Below, piece after piece: positions 45,689 through 57,699 of a stretch of DNA of 64,000 nt. Where the stretch lies: positions 16,282,556-16,346,555 of the forward strand of contig OX940868.1 of the NCBI GenBank assembly GCA_954871525.1, given 5' to 3'. Source of the stretch: Parietaria judaica (taxonomy: Eukaryota; Streptophyta; Magnoliopsida; Rosales; Urticaceae). Numbering within the stretch: position 1 is the stretch's first letter; each line of letters starts with the position of its first letter. A model generated the notes under the pieces. The model was given only the letters and a program-made list of their open reading frames with translations, did not search any database and was not told where the DNA came from. A program made the position numbers and the translations under genes.

Positions 45689-46522
45689 CAAGGTTTAAAA
45701 TGCCGCTTGCCGTTTTCGTTTCACATTTTTCGTTATGTCGATGGGCAAATGGTAAAAAAAGGGCATGTCGTTTACCGGATTTACCGCATTTTTCGAATGG
45801 GCATACCGCTTGCCGATGGATATGCCGACGGATATTCTGTAAAAAATATTTGAGTATTTAAGCATGATATTTATATAGGTTCAAAACTACATATTTAATA
45901 AATACAAGACATAATTGTATACAACAAAACACATTTGTAACTTAAATATGTAGGTGAAATGTATAATGTAAAATCACATTATTAGTTGAAGTGTATAATA
46001 TTAAGTCAAATTATTATGTGAAGTGAATATGTTAAGTGTGTTATAATAAGTGAATATGCATGTAAATTGTGTATGTATGTTAACAAATTTATTATTAGTT
46101 GAAGAATATAATATTATATATTAAGTGTATATGTATGTTAAGTGTATAATATTATTTGAAGTGTATAATATTAAGTTAATTTATTAGGTGAAGTGTATGT
46201 TAAGTGTGAATGTGTGATATTAGTTGAATAACAAAAGTCCCACATTGATAGATGATAAGAGTTTGGTGATGTTTATATACCAAAAAGTTTAATTGGTATT
46301 TTTGCCGAAATCTACCAATAGTTTAATTTTTTCCGAAATTCCAGTCTTTTTTTGCCAGTTTTATGAGTAAAAACGAAAAACGACATTCCTTCGACGTGCC
46401 CATTCAAATTTCGCGGCATTTGGGAAAACAACAGCGACACAGCACGGATGTCGTTTCGGTAGTCTCCGGAAAACGAAAATCGGCGCGATTTTCGAGCGAA
46501 TTTCGCGGCATTTCGCACCTTG
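45689..46522. mobile_element. hAT-type MITE with perfect 8-bp TSD
   Basis: Ends CAAGGTTTAAAATGCCGC and, as reverse complement, CAAGGTGCGAAATGCCGC (15 of 18 matching). The flanks ACTTGTAG (45681-45688, 46523-46530) are identical. The interior has ATTATTAGTTGAAGTGTATAATATTAAGT-type subrepeats (45960-46230). The CAAGGT end is shared with the hAT remnant at 5236, suggesting related transposases. Minus-strand frames inside are not conserved proteins. Confidence 0.9.
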
Positions 46523-46958
46523 ACTTGTAGGTCCATTTTCTTTTTGAAAATATTGAGGTTTTACCAAGATTGATGAAATCAAGATTTATTCACGTTTTGA
46601 TCAAAAGGTAAATCACGACTTTGTCACCAACTTACAGATTTTCGTTGCTCATTGCAGAAATTCAACTCAAACTTAAATCAACAGATTGCATGTTTACATT
46701 CTTTTTCTTACCTATTTCGTCTAGTTATGCATCAAATGGTTAAATAGTATTTGGTCAACAACATAGTATTTGGTCTACGGATTTTATTTGCTCATTGCAT
46801 TGCATGTTTCTATGATTAATGTTCGGTGAACACTCAACGCAACGAAATCTCAAATTTCTCCAATAACCGTTGAAACATGAAGAAGATAATAATCTAAAAC
46901 ACAATCACGAACACGAGACAACTTTAGCGTGAAATAACTCTCCAAAATATAATGAAAA
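46523..46958. other. Intergenic, no gene recognised
   Basis: AT-rich. No element ends or coding signal. Confidence 0.35.
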
Positions 46959-47594
46959 TGTTGGTTATGCCCGAACCCGATATTGTATCTCTCGGGTTAT
47001 CGGATATAGACCCGATAACCATAACCGACATTATGGGCCCACACGGGCCCAAATATTAGTTATGATTCATAATTAATTAATAAGAGATTAATTAATTCAT
47101 GATTGGGCTTTTAGAAAGCCCAATGGGTGGGCTTTTAAAAAGCCCATTAGGTCATGACCATAGGGTATTATAAATACCCTAAAATGACTCATAATTAAAC
47201 ACAACACACAAACCCTAGCCTCCTAGAATTCGAGCTCCCTCCCTAGTGAGTCGAATTTCGTGGCTTCCTCCCCGGTTCAATCAACGGTTGATCATCTAAA
47301 CACCGACAAGGATCTAACCTATCCTTCGAGGTGTTTTCCGGTCATCTAAGACGTTCCCGAGTGACGTGGTGGACGAAATAGAGGCGCAACACTTGAGGCG
47401 CAAAATCCTAAATTCGGCAAGCTCCAAAATCAAAGGAATCGGCAGTTATTCGGTACAGTTGGCAAAAGTACCGAAGTTTGGTAACGATCTCTAAACGATA
47501 TCTTAATTCTCGTAATTATTCTAGACCTTTATTGTTCGATGATATCCCGTGATTTCCGCCTCGGGATTGAGAAAAGTCATCGAAAAACCCAACA
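46959..47594 (+). mobile_element. Solo LTR, copy 2
   Basis: 636 bp, TGTTGG...CCAACA inverted ends, with perfect 5-bp TSD GAAAA (46954-46958, 47595-47599). It is nearly identical to 1737-2371, with TATA-like TATAAATAC near 47170. No internal retroelement sequence remains. Confidence 0.9.
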
Positions 47595-48301
47595 GAAAAA
47601 CCACGGGACCTATAGGCCGCTTAAGATTTACTATGATCAGTGAGGTACAAACGAAGTTTTCTCTAGATAAAACTAGAGGCATACATCATCGTCATCAAGA
47701 TTGAATACCAACCTCAGATTACAACAAGCAAGAGAAGAATTTTCTAAAACTCCTTTAAACATTTTTCACAAATTAGCTCGTGGTTTCAACTCGGTAGATT
47801 GACCTAGAACATTCCAAACCACATTTCCATCGCTCAAGACGTACCTCTATGTGTTAGGGAACTCTCTTCAAAATTTCACGACGATCCAATTATAGACGAG
47901 TGCGCAACGTCAATTTCAAGGGTCGTCACAATAGTTTGAGAACCGCGAACCGCAAATTTCTCTCTTTTCTCTTTATCATTAAAGGGATCGCTTCAGGCTT
48001 TAGCCTTTAGTTTAGCCCACTTACATTATAGTTTGTGCATTATAATATTGCAACAACACTAAATTAAACTCAGAACTTTTGTAGCTGGACATATTTTAAT
48101 GCGAAGCTCTCTGAAATATCGAAATGATCCCACGCCTTAAATTAAATATTCCCTAATTTTGGTGACGTACAAGCATTGGTAGGAAGGACTTGGGTGTTAA
48201 AAATAGTATATACCTGGGGTACGTTCGTCTTTTAAATCTTGGAAATCAATCAATTACTTACCATTAAATTAAAGTTTGGACTTAATTATTAATTATAATT
48301 A
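47595..48301. other. Intergenic, no gene recognised
   Basis: Contains AT-rich unique sequence up to the next MITE. A possible weak gene-like stretch around 47600-47950 has no frame. Confidence 0.35.
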
Positions 48302-48768
48302 GGTTAATGACAGCAAAAATACCTAAAGTTTGAACAAAGAACTCCTCGTGTACTTAAAGTTTAAAAATGATGGTAAAAATACCCAAAGTCACATTTGAGA
48401 AGTTGACCACTTCATTCTTGTAAAGTCATTAACTTACCCATTAACTCTGGCCACGTGGAAAAATCTGTTTTGTTAAGTGTAATCATTAGGGGTTCAATTA
48501 GTGGTATTAAATAGTATTACTTAGGGGTTTAATTTGTTATTTTGTCGTAAACGAGGATGATATGGGCTCGTCAACGTGGAAAAAAATGTTCTGTCGGAAA
48601 TCCACGTTTATCCGCGTGGTCAGAGTTAACAAGTAAATTAACGGTGTTACGAAATTGGAGTGGTCAACTCCCCAAATAAGACTTTGGATATTTTTACCAC
48701 CATTTTTAAACTTTAAATACCCAAGAGATTCTTGATCAAACTTTGAGTATTTTTATCATCATTAAACC
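48302..48768. mobile_element. MULE-type MITE with long inverted repeats
   Basis: GGTTAATGACAGCAAAAATACC at the left mirrors the right end (GGTTTAATGATGATAAAAATAC as reverse complement). Inverted similarity extends over about 120 bp. The 9-bp flanks TTATAATTA (48293-48301, 48769-48777) are identical. The end motif resembles that of the foldback at 31938. Confidence 0.85.
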
Positions 48769-48777
48769 TTATAATTA

Positions 48778-49911
48778 TTAAAAATTGAGTTATTAGTTGC
48801 TGGTGGCAGTCACGAAATCCTTGCCCGTGAAGCACTGCGATTGACTGACACGAACGGCATCGATTCTAACCAAACATTGCTTTCTACAAATTATATGTAT
48901 ATATATAGTTATATACAATATTATTTATGCTTGTAATGTGGGCCTTGCATTAAAAAGTGTAGTTGCGTTCCGAAATCCAAATCCAATGAGAGTTCAGAAC
49001 ATCTCCTAACATTTTTCATAATTCATTTATAAAAACTAAATTAGGCCCAAAAATTAGACCGGTCCCGACGCAACAAAAGCACTCTATGCCAACGATCAAA
49101 TTCCATCGATATTTTATGTTTTCATGGCGGTTGGAATTTTTTTAATGAAAAAGTTATCAAAAATTTACTTACTTATCTTAAAATATTTTATGAGTAAATT
49201 ATTGAAAATCAATAAATTTTTCCAAAAAAAATCAAAAAAATTGTTGAGGAGTGAAATAACTATAGTTTCAAGTAAATCTATTGTCTTTATATTTGTGCTT
49301 GCGTTTAGTTTTTTGAGAAGTTCTCAATGTTCATTTTTTTTTAATTTCTGTTTACTTTTTAAATTAATTCCAAAATTTTGAACATGCACTTCTAAGAGAA
49401 AGCAAGCAAAACTTGTTAATGACAGGCAAAATTATGTTTGTCATCCCGCATTTTCATCGGAGAATAACGTTGAACTGGAATAAAGCTACAATATTCCCAA
49501 AAGTCCCGAAAATAAGCCAATGAGCTCCTCGATCACTCACGGGCCATAGCTAGAAAAGAAAGAGTCCGAAAATGGACCCAAACAATAATTAAATAGAGAA
49601 AGTTAATCAATCAATAAAATAAAAAGGGTTTGCTGTCAATCACGCCCTAATAAAAAAAATTGCAGAAACCAATAACACATTTTCTAATTTCTATATAATA
49701 AAAAATACATAATAAATAATAAAGTTATTTGCCAACAAGTCCGGAACCGAAACCGCAATCAAATACAGCTCAATATAAACATAGCGTGGAAACTATGCCA
49801 TCTATCCATCAATAAAGCCTCTTCTCTTCTCTTGTGTGAAAGTGAATCCCCCAAACTCCAAACGCAGGCTGATTCAGGATCCGACGTCGTTTCGGAGCTC
49901 CCAACGCCGCC
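48778..49911. other. Intergenic, no gene recognised
   Basis: AT-rich. The last 150 bp are the likely promoter and leader of the 49912 gene, with a CGACGTCGTTTCG element near 49881. Confidence 0.4.
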
Positions 49912-50191
49912 ATGAAAGCCTCCGCCACGCTCGTCATGTCCGTCCTCGCCGCCTCCACGCTCGCTCTCTCCTCTTCCCCTCCCTCCGATCAGGTACGCCT
50001 TTTCCTCCAAGAGATGCCATTTCTAGGGTTTCTTCGCTCGATCTGTTGCTGTTCGATCTTGATCTTGATAAGGCGTTTCTACGTTCGATTAGGGCTGCGA
50101 GAGGCGTAAAACGACGTCGGAGAAGGAGAAATTCGCGCCGAAATTCGACGGATTGAGGTTCATCGAAACGCTGGTCACGGCTCACCGATGA
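49912..50191 (+). CDS. Small FDGL-motif protein with N-terminal hydrophobic segment (59 aa)
   Basis: Two exons, 49912-49992 and 50093-50191, GT..AG, phase 0. Exon 1 encodes MKASATLVMSVLAASTLALS, a hydrophobic stretch that could be a signal peptide or anchor. Exon 2 encodes a charged segment and ends KFDGLRFIETLVTAHR. The C-terminal P-x-FDGL-x-x-x-ET-L-V core is shared with the 76-aa proteins at 3.2 and 39.7 kb. I recall similar short plant proteins of unknown function, but the family name is uncertain. The start is the first ATG, preceded by a compact leader. Reading through the intron would destroy the C-terminus. Confidence 0.7.
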
Positions 50192-51042
50192 CCGTTATTC
50201 ATCTACAATTTTATTTCTATTCTCACCATTTTTGTCACGGAAATTGGAGTTTTTGCAGTAGTATTTGTTTTTGGAATTGATGAAAGGTTGTGTGTGTATT
50301 TCACAACCGAGTTTTGGCCTGGTCAACTCAATTTTGATGTGGTTTATTATTGTTTGTGATCAATTTGTGTATGTGGAGAATTGTTTGCCTGTCTCTGGGA
50401 AATTGCATGTAACTTTAAACTTTTTATTTATTATAAGTTTTGGTTCATATTTATTTTATTTGCTGGTAGAATATTCTGTCGGATTGGGATATTCTCCGAT
50501 ATTCTGATCAAATTATAGCTCATAATGGGGCTACATGATTTTGTTTAATTGTTGATTATTGAAAATTTTGAGCTTTTGCTTGAGCTAAAAACAGTTTTTG
50601 TGCTTTTAATATCGACAAGAACTTAGTATTGGTCCTCGATATAGGAAACGTAGCTCAAATGCTTTTGTTTTGTATTGCCCGTGAAAATGAAAAACGTGTT
50701 TTGATAAAGAGAAATGGGTTGGTAGGTGAGCATTGGGTCGGTGGTGTCTCATCATTGGAAATTTCACAATAAGATTAAGCCCATTTTATGATAAGGTTAA
50801 GGCCCAAGTTTCCTTACCAAGTCTATTGTTTCATATGGACTCTTCGCCAGCTCGAACAATCGGCCCTCATTTATACGACTATCAAAATTTGACCCATGAT
50901 ATAAATTCTCTTAAGTTAACAAATGCGAGGATACATATTTTTTCGTTCGATTTTTAACTCATATTGATAAATCTTTTAGTGTGTTCAAAACACATTTATG
51001 TGCTCATTTGACTATCTAGCATCTTCTCTTATTATAATTTAA
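50192..51042. other. 3' flank and spacer
   Basis: Positions 50705-50960 resemble 9330-9560 upstream of F-box copy 1 (AAGATTAAGCCCATTTT). No gene. Confidence 0.45.
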
Positions 51043-51865
51043 CTAGTGGACCGGCACCGCGCTTCGCGCGGTGACGATAAAAAATTCATAACTTTGAGAA
51101 AATTTTATAATGTTTTTATACTTTTTAAAATAAAAAGTATTATTTGTACTATGAATGAAATTCTAAAATTTTTGTTATGAACGAAACACTATTAATTGTG
51201 TTACAAAAAATATCAATAAAGTACAACAATTTTTTGTTGTTGTTAGAATTGAGGTGAATGCTCGTGATAGTACTCACCTCTGCCAGTACTCTTGCAGCTA
51301 CTTGTCAATTAACTGCACTTTTTATAATAATTTTTGTATCAATAAGTAAATAGAGATTTGTTGCAAACCAACACACTCATAAAACTAATGCAATCGATCA
51401 AGTCTAGTGAACGGCACGGCGCTTCGCGCGATGGCTAAAATATATTTTACATTAGTGTGAAATTTTTCGGGTTAGTTTATGTGCCTTTTCTATTTTAAGG
51501 ACATGTGTATATATTACAAAGTTTACTTGACAAATGCACGCAATATTGTCTCCAAAAATAAGTAGAAATTTATAATAAAAAGTACGTCCAAATTTAATAA
51601 AATAAAAAATTGATGAACAATTAAGGTCTTACACTGTTATTGTGAGAAGTAAATTTTTCTTATAAAAAAAAAAGAAGTAAATTTTAAAAATAGAAGTTCA
51701 ATGTTTATATATTATAAAAAATAATTAGCTATTTTTTACTAATGTAAACCGCTGTAGCAATGTATCAACCCTATTCTTTCAACTTGATTGAGATGGTGAC
51801 ATTTTATTTATAGAATCGACCTTTAATACATGAGTTATTTATCGCAATTTTTCATTATATACCTA

Positions 51866-52108
51866 TAGAGCTGCACAAATAAATCGTGAACGTGCATCGT
51901 GGCGCGTCGCGATCTTTTTTCTTGGTCGCGATTAATCGCGACTAACGGGCGGGAATCGCGACTCATCGCGACGCGGAGTAATAGTGCGAGAGAATCGGTC
52001 TCATCCAATGAGAGCGCGTCACCGGGGCATCGCGACCGCGACGTCGAGTTTGGCGATTTTCACGATTTAGTCACACGACTCATCGCGACGTCGCCATGTG
52101 CAGCTCTA
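51866..52108. mobile_element. GC-rich hAT MITE, family TAGAGCTGCACA, copy 2
   Basis: TAGAGCTGCACA...TGTGCAGCTCTA with perfect 8-bp TSD TATACCTA (51858-51865, 52109-52116). It has the same TCGCGAC-rich core style as copy 1, but the core sequences differ in order. It lies within the candidate Helitron. Confidence 0.9.
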
Positions 52109-53112
52109 TATACCTATACAAATTAATATATAAATACTACTATCTTCTCAAAGATATATGTTATCTAATCCAAAGTTCTAGAGTATACAATAAAGTTCAC
52201 TAAAAATGAACTTAACATAGCCTGTAAATCAATTAATACAGAAGGAAAAAATGAGTGGCAAAAATGTTTTAAATCTTCTCAGAACATTCTCGTTAATCAT
52301 GAGTGATCGATATGATATTTGGACATCTCACGATCGGAGTTCATCTAGAGCTAATCCCACATTTACTTGATCAATCTCCGTGTGGTATGGCTTTCTCACG
52401 GCTGCGGCATTGCCAGAACTCCGCCAATCCTCTGCACATAGCTTCATCGGCTGACATCGTTGGGACCTTTTCTACAAAATGATATATACCTCAATAGAAG
52501 TTTGCATGTTTTTATGTCATTATATTTAATAAAGGAAAGCATTGTTAAAAAATTATAAAATATAAGGAGATATGTATATAATTATAAAGTATTGTGTCAC
52601 CAATTGCTTAATTTATTCGGTGATGTTATTAATGAAATTGAAATCTCTATATAAAAGATAAACACAACATTATTCTTTCCAACTCTATATATTGGCAGTT
52701 GGCAAATAAATATGGGACGATGTAAATTATTATCATTTTAACGTATAACTATTGGCAGTTGAGATTTTAATATTTTTCCCAATATATTCTTTTTGAATAT
52801 ACAACTTGATCTCTAATGTTAGATCTCTTTAAAATATCCATAAACAACAATAATCAACTCACTAAATAGACACCGATATCCATAACAACAATAATCAACC
52901 ATTCTCCTACAGAAAAACTCCAACTCCAGTAAAGATTTCCCCCACTTTATAGACACCGAAAAACATTCTATTAAATGAAGCTCATAAGGAAACGATAGAC
53001 CCGGATTGACCAGGGTTTAACAACAGCCGATTGACTCAAAAACACGAAACGATAATCTCATACTCGATTACAAAGCTTATAAGGAGCTTAACATGGTCTA
53101 CAAAGCGGCAGA

Positions 53113-53732
53113 TCACGGCTTCCCTTTAACCTCGTGTAGCTCCTTGGTGAGGACATCGATTCGGGACTGAAGAATATTGATCATCGCTTGAGCGCTCATC
53201 ATTTCGAATTTCAATGTGTCCCGTTCAATAGAAACCTAGTGAATCTCGCCCTGAAGATCTTGTATAAACTTCACACAGCCTGGAGGCAGAGCCGAGGCCG
53301 TATCGAGCTCCGGGGGTACCGGCGTAACTTCCTTGGCCTCAATCGTCTCCAAGAGAGAATACTCCACCAGAGCCGAGAGAAAATTTCTCGTCGTCGGCAG
53401 TTTTGCTGACGTCATCATCGACATCGTCGTCGCCGCCGTGGTTACAGAGGAGCTGCGATCCTGTATGGTCGAGTTCTCTGAAGCATTGCAGTTGGTTGAG
53501 GTGGTGCCATTGTGGCGCCTCCGTTTGTAGATCAGAAGTGGCGATGACAAACGATCACCGCTTTGAGGCATATTTTGCCGATCTTCGACCTTTTCCTCGC
53601 GATTGACGACACACGGCACACGATAATCATCGCGTCGCTCACCTTGCACAATGATAAATTTTTTGAATCGTCTTGGGGGAGAAGATTCTCTGTCGAATCA
53701 GTAGCGGTCGTTTGGTTGGTGGGTCCAGTTTC
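53113..53732 (-). pseudogene. Gene fragment with C-terminal coiled coil
   Basis: A minus-strand exon opens after an acceptor (ACTTCAG, 53733) with ETGPTNQTTATDSTENLLP. Further Ser/Thr-rich sequence follows (YKRRRHNGTT, SSSVTTAATTMS), then ETASALPPGCVKFIQDLQGE. The end is a heptad-like coil: ERDTLKFEMMSAQAMINILQ, then SRIDVLTKELHEVKGKP and a stop. A TAG interrupts the frame just before VSIERD, at about 53237. It looks like the 3' part of a real plant gene captured in the Helitron, but I do not recognise the family. It could be a small intron-containing gene instead. Confidence 0.5.
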
Positions 53733-54067
53733 CTGAAGTAGAAAGAAGAACCATGTCAGTTACACTAATATGTTTCTCCACAGAACCTCTTTGAAATTGG
53801 AGAAGCTCATCGTCCTGATCTATAGAATGACCGCTCACTGAGCTTCAACGATAAAGCTGCCTATGCCCTTTTCTTTGTGTTTGTTTTGCCGAAAAGTCAA
53901 ACAAAAAATAATCCAACAAATAATCCAACAAAAAGAATCAAAAAATTCTACTCTAACTTAATATCAGTATTACTTGGCAAATTATAGTCTTCTACACCAA
54001 TTATATAAAAGAACTTTTTTTTTTTTGCAACCTAATTCTTGAAAATAGACCGTAAAACATAGAATAA

Positions 54068-54330
54068 ACTATAAAGTCAGGATTTACTTACATGAAAGCC
54101 GGAGAGGCGAAAGGATGGATGATGACGGGAATGAGAACATATTGCAGCAAAGGAAAATCTCCATTCTCATCGATCAAACAAAGGCGGACTCCGGCTGTGA
54201 TTATTATAATAAGTAACTATAAAGTCGGGAAGCCGTAGAGGCGAAGGGGTGGATGATAAAGCAATGAGAACATATTGCAACAAATCAAAATCTCCATTCT
54301 CATCGATCAAACAAAGGAGGACTCTGATCC
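54068..54330. repeat. Tandem duplication of about 145 bp
   Basis: ACTATAAAGTC...GAGGCGAA, then ATCTCCATTCTCATCGATCA, occurs twice (about 54068-54200 and 54215-54330) with small changes. Confidence 0.75.
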
Positions 54331-56402
54331 CAAAATTGGCAAAATATCAATATCAAAATCGAAGCGAAGTGAAAACGAACACTCACTCACTTGAGCTACT
54401 GGTCCCAAAACAATACACCGAGTACGAAGCCAAGGAAATTACATAGAGAATTGAAGAAAGAAAGTTTCATGGAAAAACAAAAGAAATTAGATAACCACGT
54501 GACCGACAACAATAGCGAAGGCAGTATTCAATTGAAAATATACATAGAGAAACTTGATGAATCTAGCGCCATTTTTTAAATGTTAACTGTTAAGGGAACA
54601 AACATAAGCCCCATTAAAGCTAGTCTTATTCATGGTAGATTTCAAAGAATCGAGTGACAGAAAGAAATTAGAAAATATGAGAGACGCATATGAAAAACTA
54701 AATTCTGAATACATATACCTTTCCTTGATTGCTGACTCGGTGTTGAGAAAAAGTCGGTTTCTCACCCTTCGATTCTCTTCTACCGAGCAAGGCTGCGATT
54801 CTCTACACCCAAGCGTGCGCTCACTTTAGCGGAAAGATCAACTGCACAAACAACAAATAGACAATCAAATTCCAAATGTGAAATATATTGAAACGCTACA
54901 TACGGGATGTCAAAATATTATCCAAAATCTCAAACCTTGATCATTCAGCTTTTTGTCCATATTGCCCTTCACTGTCCACTTCCACAACCGAAAAACTGCA
55001 ACAAATAAATACAGTGTGAATGCGATGCAAATTGGCAAGGAAAATATCAGTCCGAAAACGCGACGATCTTAGTCTGGGTTAAAAGAAACCTTCATTGAAA
55101 ATCAACAAAAGGATAAATAATGCCCAAAACTCAAATATTCACGAAAAAAAAGGTTATGCAAAAAAAGAAGAAGCAAGAAAGAGTAACTTACAAACCAAAT
55201 CTCACACACACACACATATATATATATATGTAAAACATTATATTCGAAGGTTCTAACTTTGCATTAAAGCAACAATTCACAGGCAAGAATGCAAAAATAA
55301 TCGCACAACAGTAACTCAATATAGGATCCACGATAACTGTACGATTATTCCAATAAAAATTTGCAAACCAACGACTTAATATACGATGATTCATATATAC
55401 AATTTAAAATTAGAGCCGATTGTACCTGCATGAGTTGTAGCCGAGAGGGTGGGCCTTTTTGGCGTGCTTTCTCTCGAACAACTTCAAAAATTCTTTGTGG
55501 ACTTTTCACAAACAGTTAATTGGCACAATCCATTAAAATATTGAAACCAAAGAATTGATGAAAAATATCCAAATACAACTCTATGATCACCGGCACAGAG
55601 GTAGCAACGACCTTACTGATTTCGCCTGCGATAGCAACGGCCGGCATCACGGGATTCGCGTAGTATGTGCTTCAAGAGCTGCATTTTGAGTTCCCCGCAG
55701 CTGGCAAATTACTCCACCCCAAATGTTGTTCCAAGCCGAGACTGAAGCCTCTGAACATGCATATGCATATATATTACAGAGGAAAAACTTGAGAAGTTGA
55801 TTGGTTGGTTATCTTATAAAGGGCGACAAATTGAGGAGTGGATAGGACCTCAAAGTAGGGGACGGAGGTCTGACGTAGAGTTCCACCGGAGAAGCGTCGT
55901 GAATGAAACATCTCAGCGACACGATCAAACTGAAACAAATTAACTGCTAAAATCAAACCCAAATCCAAAAACAAATCTATTTGGAGGAGAAGACGAAGAA
56001 ACCTGACTTAGTGGGAAGGAGGCGTTGGGCAGAGAAGCTCGCGTGAAGAGAGAGCGAGGCGTCACCAGAGTGGGCGGAGAAGCTCGCGCCGAGAGAGAGA
56101 GAGCGAGAAAGGGGTTTCCCAAGTATATTACATAATATAAATTGTTAAGGAGATGGTAAGTCATTCCTAAATGCTATTCGAGGAGATCGAAAGTCACATG
56201 TATTCCTGACTGTTATTGTTATGTATTAATAATGTCAATCGATTAAGAAGTGTTATCGAAGAGGGAAAGTCTTTTAATAAATGAAAATTGTATTAAAAAA
56301 ATTATAAAATGGTGAAATTTTAGAAAAAGAGGATTTCTTGTTTCCAAGTTTTTTAGATACACAATTAATTGTTGGGAAATTTTGGTTTTATATATATATA
56401 GA

Positions 56403-56949
56403 TTTAATGAAACAACGGAATTAGAGGGAAAAAGGTGGTCTTATACTTATTGATTTTGGGCATTTTTACAGCTTTTTCATTTATTTATTTTAGACGCGTG
56501 TTGCCTTAGTCAAAATTTGAGTACTTATATAACGATTATCCTTAGATATAACACCCATCGGTTTATTAAAAAAAAAACTATAATCTTAATTTTGAAATAC
56601 AAAATAAATGGATATTGAGCTCATATTTAGATTATGTATTTATATTTATATTTCTCTCATTCTGATACAGACAAAAGATAAATAATTACTACATTTTGTT
56701 GAAACTAACAATAACTCGGTGCGAATGTTAGCAGACAAACTTGTGAAATCATGAATTCTTCAGCAACCAAAAAGATGAAATCAAATGTGTTATATTCATA
56801 TACAAAGTTAAAAAATAAGTGTTCAAAAATATTAATATATTTCAGTACAATAATTAAAATCTCATCGTTTCGGTCACCAGTCCATTTCCCAGAAGACTAG
56901 TATGCGATGGGCGAGTCTCTGGTCGGCAATGTCCTATACAAAAATCTTA
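56403..56949. other. Intergenic, no gene recognised
   Basis: AT-rich. No element ends beyond those listed. Confidence 0.35.
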
Positions 56950-57692
56950 GGTGGCGTTTGGTTAACTGGTCTCGGAAACCAGTTTTGCAATTTGGTTTGG
57001 GAAACCAGTCTGAGAGTTTAGTCTCCTAAACAAGTTTGGGAGATTGATTTTTGAAACACTGTTTGGTTAGTCTTTTGTTAATCTGTGGTAGAATATAAAT
57101 GAAAAAATGCAATAAAATACAATATATGTAACTAAAAAGAAAGTATGTTTTATTTGAAAGTAATATATACTAATATTACGTCTAAAAAATATTTGCTATC
57201 ATAAAAAATTTATTCATATTTCATGACTCTAATTACATATTTAAATAATGTAATATATAAAGTAGTAAATATTTTGTTTCAATAGTTTATATCATTGTAA
57301 TTAAGTTAATATTTAATAATATATAAAATTTAAGTATATTTGTTAATATGATAGTAATATTATTAAAATATATAATTATATATATATACATGATTTTAAT
57401 AATTTATTATATAAGTTAATTTCATTGTTAATACCTTATTATTATAATTATATACTATTATATAATGATAATATATATTATCGTTTTATTTTGTACGATT
57501 GAGTTGAAGACCAAAGACAGAAAACAACTTCAAGTCGTTTTCTGTTTTCCTTCATTAAAATTTCAGTGGTCTGCGAGACCGGTCTCAGAAAACAGAGACA
57601 ACTGGTAACCAAACGTGGTCTGCGAAACCAATATGACACTGTTTGAAACCAAAACCAGAAACTGGTCTCAGAGACCATAACCAAACGCCACC
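56950..57692. mobile_element. PIF/Harbinger-type MITE
   Basis: Ends GGTGGCGTTTGGTT and its inverted copy AACCAAACGCCACC, with 3-bp flanks TTA on both sides (56947-56949, 57693-57695). Subterminal ACTGGTCTC/GAGACCAG words are also inverted. The centre is almost pure AT. A TTA target and a GG..TTTGGTT end fit PIF/Harbinger Tourist-like elements. Confidence 0.85.
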
Positions 57693-57699
57693 TTAATTT

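Larger units (their letters stand above)
51043..56402 (-). mobile_element. Candidate non-autonomous Helitron
   Basis: Read on the minus strand, the element begins TCTATATATATATAAAACC (56402 down), preceded by A. It ends with an 8-bp perfect hairpin (CACCGCGC/GCGCGGTG, loop GAA; 51055-51073), eight bases, then CTAG (51046-51043), followed by T. TC start, CTAG end, 3' hairpin and A/T target are the Helitron hallmarks. A second, decayed hairpin plus CTAG lies at 51404-51433, suggesting a nested or older end. It encloses a gene fragment (53113-53732) and a hAT MITE. No Rep/helicase was seen. Pairing of these two particular ends is inference. Confidence 0.5.

Noticed and set aside
46312..46582. 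Two minus-strand frames of about 73 codons
   Set aside because: They are within the hAT MITE's right subterminal region; no transposase or other domain is recognisable.
49124..49381. 85-codon plus-strand hydrophobic frame
   Set aside because: Low-complexity AT-rich codons (Phe, Lys, Ile, Leu) with no conserved motif; expected by chance in AT-rich DNA.
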